Assembly (NCBI GenBank): GCA_030584185.1 | Contig: CP129495.1 | Span: 1,391,628 to 1,455,627 of the forward strand | Source of the DNA: Acidimicrobiia bacterium | Lineage (GTDB): Bacteria > Actinomycetota > Acidimicrobiia > Spongiisociales > UBA11373 | DNA: 64,000 nt | Direction: 5' to 3' | Shown: piece by piece, positions 24,360-33,862 of the stretch | Layout of the letters: each line of letters opens with the position of its first letter | How positions within the stretch are numbered: the first letter of the stretch is position 1 | Program-made: the position numbers and the translations under genes | The notes under the pieces: generated by a model | The model's input: the letters and a program-made list of their open reading frames with translations, nothing else | What the model was told of the DNA's origin: nothing | Database searches by the model: none

Positions 24360-26294
24360 ATGCACCTCTACTCCGGCCCCACCCCGCAGTTCGTCGAGGA
24401 TGCCACCCTCAACGCCATCGGCGACAAGATCGCGGCATCGTTCTTCGAGCAGTACCGGTATCGGGCGCCGCAGTCCGAGGTGGCGGCATGGCAGAACTCC
24501 CTGCGGGCCATGGGCAACGTGGTGCAGCACGCCGGGCTCGACGATCACGGGGTGGTGGTCGAGTGGCAGCTCCCGCTCAGCTCGCGGCGCCTCGATGTGA
24601 TGCTCACCGGCAACGACGGCTCGGGCCAGCCGCACGGGGTGATCGTCGAGCTGAAGCAGTGGTCGGCGACCGAGCCGACCCATGTGGAGGAGTGCGTCGT
24701 CACCTTCGTCGGCGGGCGCAAGCGCGAGGTGCTGCATCCGTCGGCCCAGGTGCTCGGCTACCGCCAGTACCTGGCCGACACCCACTCGGCGTTCACATCG
24801 CAGGAGATCGCCCTCAGCACCTGCTCCTTCCTGCACAACATGACGTTCGACGCCGAGTCGGAGCTGTTCGCAAGCCGTCATCTCGACCTGCTGCAGGCGG
24901 CCCCGATCTTCACCGGGGATCGGTCGACCGACCTCGCCGGGTACCTGCGGCTGCACCTGGGAAACGGTGGCGGCATCCCGATCCTGGAGACCGTGCTGCG
25001 CGGCCGGTACGCCCCGCACAAGCGACTGCTCGACCACACGGCGAAGATGATCGAGGGAGAGCCCACCTACACCCTGCTCGACGAGCAGCGGGTGGTGTTC
25101 AACTCGGTGCTGGCCCGGGTGGCCGAGAGGCACGCCACCGGCGAGAAGGCGGTGTTCGTGATCAACGGCGGGCCCGGCACCGGCAAGTCGGTGATCGCCC
25201 TGAACCTGGTGGCCGAACTGTCCCGCGCCGGGTACACCACCCACCACGCCACCGGGTCCAAGGCGTTCACCGAGAACGTCCGCAGGGTGGTGGGGCGGCG
25301 GGCCGGCGCCATCTTCAAGTACTTCAACTCGTATCTGAACGAGGATCCGGAGATCCTCGACGTGATCATCTGCGACGAGGCCCACCGGATCCGCCAGACC
25401 AGCCACAACCGGTTCACCAGGAAGGCGGATCGCACCGATCGCCCCCAGGTGGACGAGCTGATCGACGTTGCCCGGGTGTCGGTGTTCTTCCTCGACGACC
25501 TTCAGGTGGTGCGGCCCTTCGAAACCGGGAGTGCCGCCTTGATCCGCGACGCAGCGCGTCGCCGGGGGGTCGAGGTGCTCGACTACGAGCTCGAGGCCCA
25601 GTTCCGCTGCGGGGGATCTGACGGGTTCGTGCAATGGGTGGACAACACGCTCGACATCCGCAGGACCCCGCACGTGCTGTTCGGGTCCGAGGATCGGTTC
25701 GAGTTCGACGTGGTCGACTCGCCCCGGGAACTGCAGGCACTGATCAATCAGAAGGCGGCGCAGGGTCACACCGCGCGGCTGGTCGCCGGGTTCTGCTGGC
25801 CGTGGTCGAATCCCAGCGACGATGGCACCCTGGTCCCCGACGTGAAGGTGGACGACTGGGAGATGCCCTGGAACGCCAGGGCGGAGGCGGCCCGTCTGGC
25901 CCCCGGGATCCCCAAGTCGAACTTCTGGGCGTCGGACCCGGGAGGGCTCGACCAGGTGGGCTGCGTGTACACCGCCCAGGGGTTCGAGTTCGACTACGTG
26001 GGTGTGGTGTTCGGGAGGGATCTCGTGTACCGGCAGCGGCAGGGTTGGGTCGGCCAGTCCGAGTTCTCCAAGGACTCGGTGGTGCGCCGGGCGGCGAGGG
26101 ATTCGCAGGAGGCCTTCACCGCCCTGGTGAAGCAGACCTACCGGGTGCTGCTGACCAGGGGACTGAAGGGCTGCTTCGTGTACTTCGAGGACGAGTCCAC
26201 CCGGGACTTCGTGCTCAGCAGGTTGGAGCTGCCGCCGGCGGGGCAGGAGCCTGCAGCCGTCACCGCCGACGAGCCGGTGCGGGAGGACGCATGA
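24360..26294 (+). CDS. DUF2075 helicase with N-terminal nuclease-like domain
   Basis: A 644-residue protein. Residues 75-105 (SRRLDVMLTG, HGVIVELKQW) show a D-x(n)-E-x-K nuclease-like core. From about 245 a DUF2075/Schlafen-type P-loop domain follows: Walker A INGGPGTGKSVIAL (about 262), Walker B DVIICDEAHR (about 335), a sensor FFLDDLQVV, and the late motifs VYTAQGFEFDYVGVVFG and VLLTRGLKGCFVY. It starts 10 nt after a TACCCT element, perhaps leaderless. Such proteins occur in phage-defence islands; the activity is inferred. Confidence 0.85.
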   Translation: MHLYSGPTPQFVEDATLNAIGDKIAASFFEQYRYRAPQSEVAAWQNSLRAMGNVVQHAGLDDHGVVVEWQLPLSSRRLDVMLTGNDGSGQPHGVIVELKQWSATEPTHVEECVVTFVGGRKREVLHPSAQVLGYRQYLADTHSAFTSQEIALSTCSFLHNMTFDAESELFASRHLDLLQAAPIFTGDRSTDLAGYLRLHLGNGGGIPILETVLRGRYAPHKRLLDHTAKMIEGEPTYTLLDEQRVVFNSVLARVAERHATGEKAVFVINGGPGTGKSVIALNLVAELSRAGYTTHHATGSKAFTENVRRVVGRRAGAIFKYFNSYLNEDPEILDVIICDEAHRIRQTSHNRFTRKADRTDRPQVDELIDVARVSVFFLDDLQVVRPFETGSAALIRDAARRRGVEVLDYELEAQFRCGGSDGFVQWVDNTLDIRRTPHVLFGSEDRFEFDVVDSPRELQALINQKAAQGHTARLVAGFCWPWSNPSDDGTLVPDVKVDDWEMPWNARAEAARLAPGIPKSNFWASDPGGLDQVGCVYTAQGFEFDYVGVVFGRDLVYRQRQGWVGQSEFSKDSVVRRAARDSQEAFTALVKQTYRVLLTRGLKGCFVYFEDESTRDFVLSRLELPPAGQEPAAVTADEPVREDA

Positions 26295-26635
26295 GCGAAC
26301 TAGACCTGGGGGAGTTGCGGGAGTACCTGCACCGGTTTGCCGCCGACCGGGACTGGGAGCAATTCCACAGCCCGAAGAACCTGGCGATGGCCCTGGCCGC
26401 AGAGGCCGGGGAGCTGCTCGAGGTGTTCCAGTGGCTCACCCCGGACGAGTCGGCGGCCCTCACCGATGACCAACGCCGGGCCGCCGCCGACGAGATCGCC
26501 GACGTCCTGCAGTACCTGGTCAGGCTGGCGGACGTGCTTGGCGTGGACCTGGGTGTGGAGGTGTGGAGGAAGCTTCGTGAGAACCAGGAGCGGTACGAGG
26601 CGGGCGAGGTGCGAGGGAGCGCGGGGAAGAGGTGA
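26291..26635 (+). CDS. MazG-like nucleotide pyrophosphohydrolase
   Basis: A 114-residue all-helical protein of the MazG/dCTPase (RS21-C6-like) type. The motifs FHSPKNLAMALAAEAGELLE (residues 24-43) and DEIADVLQYLVRLADVLG (about 70-87) carry the Glu/Asp residues that bind magnesium. The ATG overlaps the helicase stop (ATGA). It would hydrolyse dNTPs or modified nucleotides. Confidence 0.88.
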   Translation: MSELDLGELREYLHRFAADRDWEQFHSPKNLAMALAAEAGELLEVFQWLTPDESAALTDDQRRAAADEIADVLQYLVRLADVLGVDLGVEVWRKLRENQERYEAGEVRGSAGKR

Positions 26636-26735
26636 CCGGCAAGATGTCGCGGTGCCTGTCCCTGGCGCTCTCCGCTGGCCTTGCTCGGTATCGTGAAGCC
26701 GACGGCGGCTTGGACGAAGAACGTGGAGGAACAGA

Positions 26736-28490
26736 GTGATACCTAGATCCGAGCTGATTGAGCCCGTCGTCCCGTACGCGAGATCAGTCAGCCTGCTCTT
26801 GAGTGATATGGATGACTACCAGCTCGCTTTGCCAGATTTCCAGCGTGACTTCGTTTGGGATCCGGCGGATGTTCAGTCGTTGATTGCCTCAATCATGATG
26901 GGATACCCGTGTGGCGCGCTGCTTTTCCTCCAGCAGTCGGGGGCAAGGGGCATCTTTCGTGAGCGGTGGTTCCAGGGTGTACCGCCCGGGAAGCCCCAAA
27001 GTCCGCCGAAGCTCGTCCTGGACGGACAGCAACGCCTGACGGCGTTGTACCAGGCTCTTCGAGGGGTTGGAGACACGATCTACTACCTTGACCTCAAGGC
27101 CCTGAAAGACTCGCCGACCTCTGACGATGTGGAGAAGTCGGTCTTGGCTCGATCACGCCGCGGACGAAGTCCCCGCACTCGAGCGGTAACCAAGGTCGAC
27201 GACCAGGCTCGTCAAGAGCTGTTGCCGGTAGCGAAGATCGTCGATGGGCTTGATGATTGGCTAGAAGCCGTTGACGGACACCGCAACAAGAGGGGTGATC
27301 CCGCGGCACGGAAGGCGTTCCGGGAATTTGTAAAGAGCTGGGTAGATCCGGTGAAGCATTACCAGTTTCCAGTCGTGAGCCTGCCGGAAAAGACGAGCCT
27401 TGACGCAGTGTGCAAGATTTTCGAGACGCTGAACCTGCGCGGCGTCTCACTCACGGTCTTTGAGCTTCTGACGGCGAGGTTCTGGCCCGATGGCGTCGAT
27501 CTCCGCGCACATTGGGATAACGCCCAGGCAGAATACCCTCTCCTTAAGGAGTTTGGTGTTGACCCGTACTCGCTGCTGCAGGCGGTTTCCGTGCGTACGA
27601 CTCGGGCCAGGGTCCCGGCCGGTGAAAAGCCATCTGCATCGGCTCAACGATCGGATGTGCTCAAGTTGACTGCTACCGACTTCACCGCCTATTGGGAGTC
27701 TGTTACGAAGGGAGCCGATGCTGCCGTTCGCATGCTCCGCGACGAATGTGGCGTGCTGGACAAGGCGTGGATGCCCTACGCGACCATGCTTGTCCCGCTT
27801 TCTGCTATCTGGCACAAGATTTCGGCTGGTAAAGGCCCGGAGCGTGGCAGGCTCGTAGGCCTTGTTGAGCGCTACTTCTGGTGCACGGTCTTCATGAGGA
27901 ACTACGACCAAGGCGGCAACTCCCAGGCGGGTCGTGACTACGTGGATCTTGAGTCATGGTTTGAAGGCGGGACCCCACCTGAAGCTGTCGCGGGGTTCAC
28001 GTTTGACATGGAGATTCTTAAGTCAGCGCGTACGAATCTCAAGGCGCTCTATCGGGGGATTGTCGCGATGACGCTGAACAACAAGTGCCGGGACTTCCAC
28101 AAAGGAATGCCGGTCACTCCAGATTCGATGAGGGAGCTGCAGGTCGAATCCCATCACATATTCCCCCAGGCATGGCTCGCCAAGCACAAGAAGGGTGCTG
28201 AGTCGGATCTCATTGTCAATCGAGCCATGATTGACAATGAGACGAACAAGCGAATCGGTGCTCGGCCGCCGAGTGAGTACTTGAGCGAGATTCGCGATGT
28301 GCTTCAGGGGATGAAGTGCGATGTCGAAGCTGTGCTCCAGTCCCATGTCCTTCCGCCGATGAGCAGCGACGTCTACTCGGCAGACGCCTACGACGAGTTT
28401 GTTCTCGCCCGAGCAGCGCTCTTGCACCGGATGATCAAGGAGCTAGCGACGGGCAGGGCGCGCCAGGCCGCGACCACACGGACCAAGTAG
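26736..28490 (+). CDS. GmrSD-like type IV restriction protein (DUF262 + DUF1524-like)
   Basis: A 584-residue protein. The N-terminal DUF262 domain has LPDFQRDFVWDPADVQSLI (residue 32 on) and LVLDGQQRLTALYQAL (about 90), the ParB/sulfiredoxin-like DGQQR motif. The C-terminal part has ESHHIFPQAWLAKH (about 472) and a later Asn, as in the HNH-like DUF1524 nuclease. GmrSD enzymes cut DNA with modified cytosines. The GTG at 26736 follows GGAGGA by 5 nt. Codon use looks less GC-biased than the neighbours, a sign of acquisition. Confidence 0.85.
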   Translation: MIPRSELIEPVVPYARSVSLLLSDMDDYQLALPDFQRDFVWDPADVQSLIASIMMGYPCGALLFLQQSGARGIFRERWFQGVPPGKPQSPPKLVLDGQQRLTALYQALRGVGDTIYYLDLKALKDSPTSDDVEKSVLARSRRGRSPRTRAVTKVDDQARQELLPVAKIVDGLDDWLEAVDGHRNKRGDPAARKAFREFVKSWVDPVKHYQFPVVSLPEKTSLDAVCKIFETLNLRGVSLTVFELLTARFWPDGVDLRAHWDNAQAEYPLLKEFGVDPYSLLQAVSVRTTRARVPAGEKPSASAQRSDVLKLTATDFTAYWESVTKGADAAVRMLRDECGVLDKAWMPYATMLVPLSAIWHKISAGKGPERGRLVGLVERYFWCTVFMRNYDQGGNSQAGRDYVDLESWFEGGTPPEAVAGFTFDMEILKSARTNLKALYRGIVAMTLNNKCRDFHKGMPVTPDSMRELQVESHHIFPQAWLAKHKKGAESDLIVNRAMIDNETNKRIGARPPSEYLSEIRDVLQGMKCDVEAVLQSHVLPPMSSDVYSADAYDEFVLARAALLHRMIKELATGRARQAATTRTK

Positions 28491-28711
28491 TGTCTTCCTC
28501 CGCCCGATTCTGTGTCGGATTGATCCCCTGCTACCCCGCGGGGGGAGGGGGGCACTCGGTGGCCGGAACGAATAGGTGCGACTCTCCAGGTGGCTGGGAG
28601 ACACCATTGGACACCGGCGACTAGGACTTCTATCTTCTGCCAGAAGCGAGGAGGACAGCTCTGTCTGAGGTTCTGTGGGAGTGGGAGAAGACCGATGCGG
28701 GCCGTCCTGGG

Positions 28712-30571
28712 ATGTCCGGCGACCTGGCCAAGATCTTCCGTCATGAAGAGCCCAAGGCACCCGGCATTCTGGCGGTCGGCGATCCCCCGGCGTCTGCCAC
28801 GTTGCTCGCCCGGGAGGTCATTCAGAATTCCTGGGACGCGGGCATCGAACTCAGCCGGGAGCTCGGCGCCGACGCCCCGGATTTCGCCATGGAGTTTCGA
28901 TTCCTCGAGCTCACCGGCTCGGATCGCCAAGCCATCGTGGAAGCGATGGACCTCGCTGGTCTCGCTTCTCGCGCAAGTCGGATCGATCGTGCCAAGGTAG
29001 GTCTCGCCGGGTCTGACGCCCTTGACTCGATCGGCGACGAAGGCACGCCACTGCGCGTCCTGAGAGTCATCGAACACGGCGCGTCTGGCATGCATGGGCC
29101 GTGGGACCAGAACAAGTCCCACATGTTCATGGCCCTTATGAGCATCGGATTCACCGAGAAGGCAAGCGGCGCCGGCGGCTCGTACGGGTACGGCAAGGCA
29201 GGTCTCATCAACGGCTCACGCATCCGGTCGGTGCTCGCCTACTCGTGCTTCCGAGAGCGGGCCGACGATCCTGGTGTTTCGCGCCGGCTGCTCGGTGTGA
29301 CGTATTGGGGACCACACGACCTCGAAGGTGTCAACCATCCCGGCATCGGCACCTTGAGCAGCGGCGCCGCCGGGCGTATCCAACCCTTCGAGAACGAGGA
29401 GGCAGACAAGCTGGCTGCTGGGGCCGGATTGCCGGTTCGTGATCCCACGGTATCCGAGCAGCTGGGAACTACTTTCCTTCTCGTCGATCCGTCGGTCGAG
29501 CCCGCTGACCTGATCCGGGCGGTGGAGCGGTCTTGGTGGCCCGCGATCCACATGAACGACTTCACGGTGACCGTCGTCGACTACGACGGTGTGACGCTCC
29601 ACCCACGTCCGATGCAGGACCCCGTGCTCCACTCATTCATCGAGTCGTGGGAGGTCGCCCTCGGTCGGAGTAAGCCGGACAAGGACGGCTGGTACGCCCA
29701 GCTGAACGGGCCACAGACCCCGCAGGTGGGCGGCAAACCGCGGTACCCGAATGTGGGGTCGATCGGGTTGGTCGCCGATCTCAGCGGTTGGTCGTATGCC
29801 GACACGGTCGCCGACGACGATGATGCAGTAGCGCACCGAAGCCTCGTCGCGCTGACGAGAGGCCCTCGGATGGTCGTCGAATACTTCCAGGTCGGCTCTT
29901 CTACGCCGTTCATCAGGGGCTCCTTCGTGGCCGATGAATCGATCGATGAGCTGCTTCGGCAGACCGAGCCGAAGGCACACGACTCATGGCGCGCCAAGGC
30001 CGACGACGGCGAGGTGAGCGGTGAGGCCCTGGCCATGGCAGACCACGTCTTGAAGCGCATCAAGCAGACGGTCAACAACCACCGAACCCGCTTGAAGCCG
30101 CCGGTCCCCCCGCCTGAGGACATCGACCTGCCCTTCTTCAGCGCGATCGTGCGCAAGCTCATGTCTGGTGGCGGGAAGGGTCCGCACCCTCCACCACCGG
30201 ACAACCGACCCGTGTCCATCGCCCTGCAGCAGGCACCCCAGGCAACCGAAGCCGGCAAGATCGAGGTAGTCGGCAGCGCCTCGTTCGGACTCACAGATCA
30301 CGCCGAGACGTCACAAGCCCTGGTTCGCATCTCGATCAGTTACCGGTTCCTCGAGGACGATCGCGTCGGTGAGACGGCGGTCCTGCACGTCACCGCTCCG
30401 ACTGGATTCGAACTGGAGGACGTCGGGGTCTGGGTGGGTCGACTCGAACGCGGCACTGACGCCGCCTTCTCCTTCCGATCCGAGTCGTACGACCCGCTGT
30501 GGACCGGAAGGCTCATCGCGGACGGCGTCGTCATCGAGGTACTGCACGATGCAGATGGGGACGATCGATGA
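28712..30571 (+). CDS. MutL/MORC-type GHKL ATPase of a restriction-modification-like operon
   Basis: A protein of about 619 residues with Bergerat-fold motifs: N-box LAREVIQNSWDAG (about residue 32) and the glycine-rich lid GAGGSYGYGKAGLI (about 153). MutL/MORC-like ATPases next to cytosine methylase and Vsr genes are a described class of restriction-modification system. Upstream, GAGGAGG (28648-28654) sits 6 nt before an in-frame CTG at 28661, which would add 17 residues (SEVLWEWEKTDAGRPG); that start may be the true one. It is coupled to the next gene by an ATGA overlap. Confidence 0.8.
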   Translation: MSGDLAKIFRHEEPKAPGILAVGDPPASATLLAREVIQNSWDAGIELSRELGADAPDFAMEFRFLELTGSDRQAIVEAMDLAGLASRASRIDRAKVGLAGSDALDSIGDEGTPLRVLRVIEHGASGMHGPWDQNKSHMFMALMSIGFTEKASGAGGSYGYGKAGLINGSRIRSVLAYSCFRERADDPGVSRRLLGVTYWGPHDLEGVNHPGIGTLSSGAAGRIQPFENEEADKLAAGAGLPVRDPTVSEQLGTTFLLVDPSVEPADLIRAVERSWWPAIHMNDFTVTVVDYDGVTLHPRPMQDPVLHSFIESWEVALGRSKPDKDGWYAQLNGPQTPQVGGKPRYPNVGSIGLVADLSGWSYADTVADDDDAVAHRSLVALTRGPRMVVEYFQVGSSTPFIRGSFVADESIDELLRQTEPKAHDSWRAKADDGEVSGEALAMADHVLKRIKQTVNNHRTRLKPPVPPPEDIDLPFFSAIVRKLMSGGGKGPHPPPPDNRPVSIALQQAPQATEAGKIEVVGSASFGLTDHAETSQALVRISISYRFLEDDRVGETAVLHVTAPTGFELEDVGVWVGRLERGTDAAFSFRSESYDPLWTGRLIADGVVIEVLHDADGDDR

Positions 30572-31560
30572 GCCGCGAGACGCGCACGGTCCGTCCTTTC
30601 GTCGGCTTGGACAGCCTGAAGCAGGTGCTCGAGGAGACTCGGCTTCTGTTTGGCAAACATGTGTGTCCGGCCGGCGATGGGATCGTGGCCGAGTTCTCGC
30701 CGGAGGCATTCGTATCCCTGCCCGTGTCCCTCGAGTGGTCCCAGACCGATGGCGGCTTCTCCGAGTTCGTCGAGAACCTCCTCGAGGCATCTGGCAAGGG
30801 CGGGTTCGGCCCGGACGACCTTCACCTGATGGTGATCGCGTCGAGTCCATATCTGAAGATCGCCGACACCCTGATCGATGTCCCGGTCGGACGCGTGTCG
30901 GAGCTAGGCCGCGTCACCTCGCTCACGGACCTCCGGCGATCGCCGGCCTTCCGGACTCCGTTTTCCGGATTCGCGCTCGAAGCAAGCGTGATTCTTGCCC
31001 ACGACCTTGAGCCGCAGCCGCTTCGCCCCTACTTGAAGGGAACCTGGGTCACCAGGGCGAGGTATCGGGTCGAGACCTCCGCAGGGCCAGCGATCATGAC
31101 GCCGACCCCTCTCACCGACGACACCCGCAAGGAACTCAGCCTCCCGCCCCGGGCCATTCGCTTCGTCTCCTTTGGGGAGCACAACGTGTTCGAGCCGTTC
31201 GCTCAGCAGGAGGCCCCCGTGTTCTACGTCGACGAGAAGCTTCTGGCGCAACTCAACGCCAGGCGCAGATCGGCGGCCAGCCGGGCTGTCCAGCTGCAGA
31301 TGGCGTACGACTTCGTTGGCGCGGTGATCAGAAGGGCGGCGGTGGCGGAGGCGGATGAATTCGGCTCGTACGACGAGTTGCGCTTGAGCCTGGTCGGCAG
31401 TGTGGTGAGATTGGTCGCTGGGCCTGGTGCTGCCCCGGCGACGCGTGACCGTCTGGTCGAGATGGTCCGAGAATCGCCCGAGAAGGTGATTGCCGGGGCC
31501 GAGCACGCGATCGACTTGCTCGCTGGGTTTGCTGATCTTCTCGAGGACGGTGACTCGTGA
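30568..31560 (+). CDS. Uncharacterised protein of the GHKL/methylase operon
   Basis: A 330-residue soluble protein, not recognised. Visible segments include FVGLDSLKQVLEETRLLFG near the N-terminus and a helical C-terminus rich in Arg and Ala. It overlaps both neighbours (ATGA at the start, GTGA at the end), so it must work with the ATPase and methylase. It may be a DNA-binding or restriction subunit; this is inference from position. Confidence 0.75.
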   Translation: MSRETRTVRPFVGLDSLKQVLEETRLLFGKHVCPAGDGIVAEFSPEAFVSLPVSLEWSQTDGGFSEFVENLLEASGKGGFGPDDLHLMVIASSPYLKIADTLIDVPVGRVSELGRVTSLTDLRRSPAFRTPFSGFALEASVILAHDLEPQPLRPYLKGTWVTRARYRVETSAGPAIMTPTPLTDDTRKELSLPPRAIRFVSFGEHNVFEPFAQQEAPVFYVDEKLLAQLNARRRSAASRAVQLQMAYDFVGAVIRRAAVAEADEFGSYDELRLSLVGSVVRLVAGPGAAPATRDRLVEMVRESPEKVIAGAEHAIDLLAGFADLLEDGDS

Positions 31561-32252
31561 GATACCCGGTCCTCACCAGATCGAAGTGCCAGACATTGGC
31601 AGTACAGATGGCCCAGGGTCACCGCCCCGCCGTTGCACCGTTCGCCGACTGGCTCGGTACCGGCGATGACATCGACCTGCGCCCGATCGAGCAGGCTGCG
31701 AAGGCGATCGAAGGCGAGATGGCGACCTGGACAGACAAGGACCGCGACCGGCTCGAAGGGGTCGCTGCGATCCTGATCCACGGTGCACTGAGCTCGATTC
31801 CGATCGAGGTCCTCGACGACCGAGGGTTTTGGAGGTACTTGGCCCTCCGATACTTCTGGGACTTCATCGCCTGGCGTGAAGTCGGACCATTCGAGAGAGG
31901 TCACCATGACAAGTACGTGGACGCGAGGTCCAACACCGAGTCGGTGCTGACCCGGATGTTCCTTCGGGCACAAGCCGTTGGTGGTCCTGACCACGCCGAG
32001 CTGGCGTCCGCGGTGCGGATGGGCACCGACTTCTGGCGAAGCCATGTGATCCGTGTTCGTACCGGATCGGCACCCGCTGTGACCAGGGCGCTCGCCCGGC
32101 GACAGGTCGAAGACCGACTGAAGACCGACGCGCTCCGGGCCGCTGCTCGGCGGCTCAATCGTACGTGGACGAACATCGTGCTCCACACTTACGACGATCT
32201 GGAGGCGGCACAGATCGTGGACTCGATCTGGGATGATGGGGCAGATGCATGA
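31557..32252 (+). CDS. Uncharacterised protein (DUF6339-like) of the GHKL/methylase operon
   Basis: A 231-residue helical protein. RGFWRYLALRYFWDFIAWRE (about residue 88) recalls DUF6339 proteins, which I remember as neighbours of GHKL ATPases and methylases; the match is from memory. The GTG start overlaps the previous stop (GTGA), and the end overlaps the methylase start. Confidence 0.7.
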   Translation: MRYPVLTRSKCQTLAVQMAQGHRPAVAPFADWLGTGDDIDLRPIEQAAKAIEGEMATWTDKDRDRLEGVAAILIHGALSSIPIEVLDDRGFWRYLALRYFWDFIAWREVGPFERGHHDKYVDARSNTESVLTRMFLRAQAVGGPDHAELASAVRMGTDFWRSHVIRVRTGSAPAVTRALARRQVEDRLKTDALRAAARRLNRTWTNIVLHTYDDLEAAQIVDSIWDDGADA

Positions 32253-33555
32253 GATCGCCCCGCCACTCACCAGGGGTTCGACCCGCGAGGTCTTTGAGGT
32301 ACATCAACGCACTGTGAGGCACCGGCTCCGATTGGGTGGGCTGGCCGTCGACGCGTCGATTGCAGTCGCCGATCAAGCGCCGATCGATCCGAAGGGAGCG
32401 TGGTGGAGGGCATACCTCGAGGGTCGGCATCCTGAACCTGCGCATGCCCTTGGCGGGACCCTGAGGACGGTCGATTTGTTCTGCGGACCGGGTGGGTTGG
32501 CAAACGGCGTACAGCTCCTCGCGCAGGAGCTCGGTGTCGAGGCCGTCTCGGAGCTCATCGCCGATCAGGACGAGGAGGCGACGATCATCTACGCGGCCAA
32601 CCACGCGAGCCGTCGGCGAACGACCGTGCCTGTCAACAACCTGATCGACTACCGATTCGCTGACTCCGGCGGTGGGGCCAGGTTCTCGTACAGGCCCGAG
32701 ATCATCGTCGACGACGTTCGGCGTGTCGCCGATGGCGTAGACCTGATCTTGGCCGGTCCGCCCTGCCAGGGGCATTCGAACCTCAACAACCGCACGCGCC
32801 GGTCGGATCCGCGCAACAGCTTGTATCTGACCGTGCCGGCGTTTGCGGTAGCGGCCGGCGCACCGATGTGCATCATCGAGAACGTGCCAGCGGTGCTCAA
32901 CGACACCGAAGGCGTGGTCGACACCGCGAGAGCACTATTCAGAAGTGAGGGCTACACCGTGGTCGACGGGATGCTGTCGGCGTCGGCACTCGGCTGGCCT
33001 CAGACTCGTACCAGGCACTTCTTGATCGCACGTCGTGATCGTGCGCCACTGCCGTTGACCGACGTGGCCGCGACGCTCAAAGATGAGCCCCGATCTATCT
33101 GGTGGGCGATCGCAGATCTCGAGGACAGGGTCGACGGCGACCCCATGACCCAGGTCACCGAAGTGAGCCCCGAGAATCAGGCACGGATCGACTGGCTCTT
33201 CGACAACGAGGAGCACGACCTAGCGCTCGAGGTGCGGCCAAAGAGCCATCGCGAGGGCACGTCGTACACCGCTGTATACGGGAGACTTCATCGCGATCGT
33301 CCCAGTCCGACGATCACGACGGGATTCATGACACCAGGCCGGGGCCGCTACACCCATCCGACGAGGCGTCGGGTACTCACGCCGCGTGAGGCCGCTCGGC
33401 TCCAGGGCTTTCCGGACACCTATGTGTTCGCGCCTGATCCGACGACGCCACCGGTTCGTTCTCAGTTGGCGAAGTGGATCGGTGATGCAGTTCCCATGCC
33501 GCTCGGTTACGCCGCTGCGCTTTCGGCGCTGGCTGAGGGGCTTCCAGGTGCGTAA
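32245..33555 (+). CDS. DNA (cytosine-5) methyltransferase
   Basis: A 436-residue C5-methylase with motif I VDLFCGPGGLANG (about residue 77), motif IV AGPPCQGHSNLN with the catalytic Cys (about 175), motif VI CIIENVPA, motif VIII QTRTRHFLIA and the late motifs PTITTGFMTPGRG and REAARLQGFPDTY. It should protect host DNA in the operon's restriction-modification system. An alternative start is ATG 32233. It overlaps the neighbouring genes on both sides. Confidence 0.93.
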   Translation: MHEIAPPLTRGSTREVFEVHQRTVRHRLRLGGLAVDASIAVADQAPIDPKGAWWRAYLEGRHPEPAHALGGTLRTVDLFCGPGGLANGVQLLAQELGVEAVSELIADQDEEATIIYAANHASRRRTTVPVNNLIDYRFADSGGGARFSYRPEIIVDDVRRVADGVDLILAGPPCQGHSNLNNRTRRSDPRNSLYLTVPAFAVAAGAPMCIIENVPAVLNDTEGVVDTARALFRSEGYTVVDGMLSASALGWPQTRTRHFLIARRDRAPLPLTDVAATLKDEPRSIWWAIADLEDRVDGDPMTQVTEVSPENQARIDWLFDNEEHDLALEVRPKSHREGTSYTAVYGRLHRDRPSPTITTGFMTPGRGRYTHPTRRRVLTPREAARLQGFPDTYVFAPDPTTPPVRSQLAKWIGDAVPMPLGYAAALSALAEGLPGA

Positions 33556-33862
33556 GGCGTGGTCCGACGCCGAGATCCGTGTCGCAGTGGACTCGTACTT
33601 CGTGATGCTGATGTGCGAACTGGCGGGAGCGAGTGTTACCAAAGCCGAACACAGGCGTCGGGCGCAACGCCTGCTGCCCGGACGAACTGCCAAGGCAGTG
33701 GAGTACAAATGGTGCAATGTGAGCGCGGTGCTGTCCGAGGCGTCGCTCCCTTGGATCGGAGGCTTCAAGCCGTTGTCGAACTACCAAGGCCGGCTGCGGG
33801 AGCTCGTGGGGGCCTGGCTTCTCGAGCACCCGTATAGTCGAGATCTGCTCGCGAGCCCGTGA
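33548..33862 (+). CDS. Small stand-alone domain protein in restriction operon
   Basis: A 104-residue protein from GTG 33548 (8-nt overlap with the methylase). WSDAEIRVAVDSYFVMLMCE, then RTAKAVEYKWCNVSAVL and GFKPLSNYQ, resembles a domain usually found at the N-terminus of HNH-type restriction endonucleases, where it precedes the nuclease. Here it stands alone and is followed by vsr (GTGA overlap). It may be a DNA-binding subunit. Confidence 0.65.
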   Translation: MRKAWSDAEIRVAVDSYFVMLMCELAGASVTKAEHRRRAQRLLPGRTAKAVEYKWCNVSAVLSEASLPWIGGFKPLSNYQGRLRELVGAWLLEHPYSRDLLASP

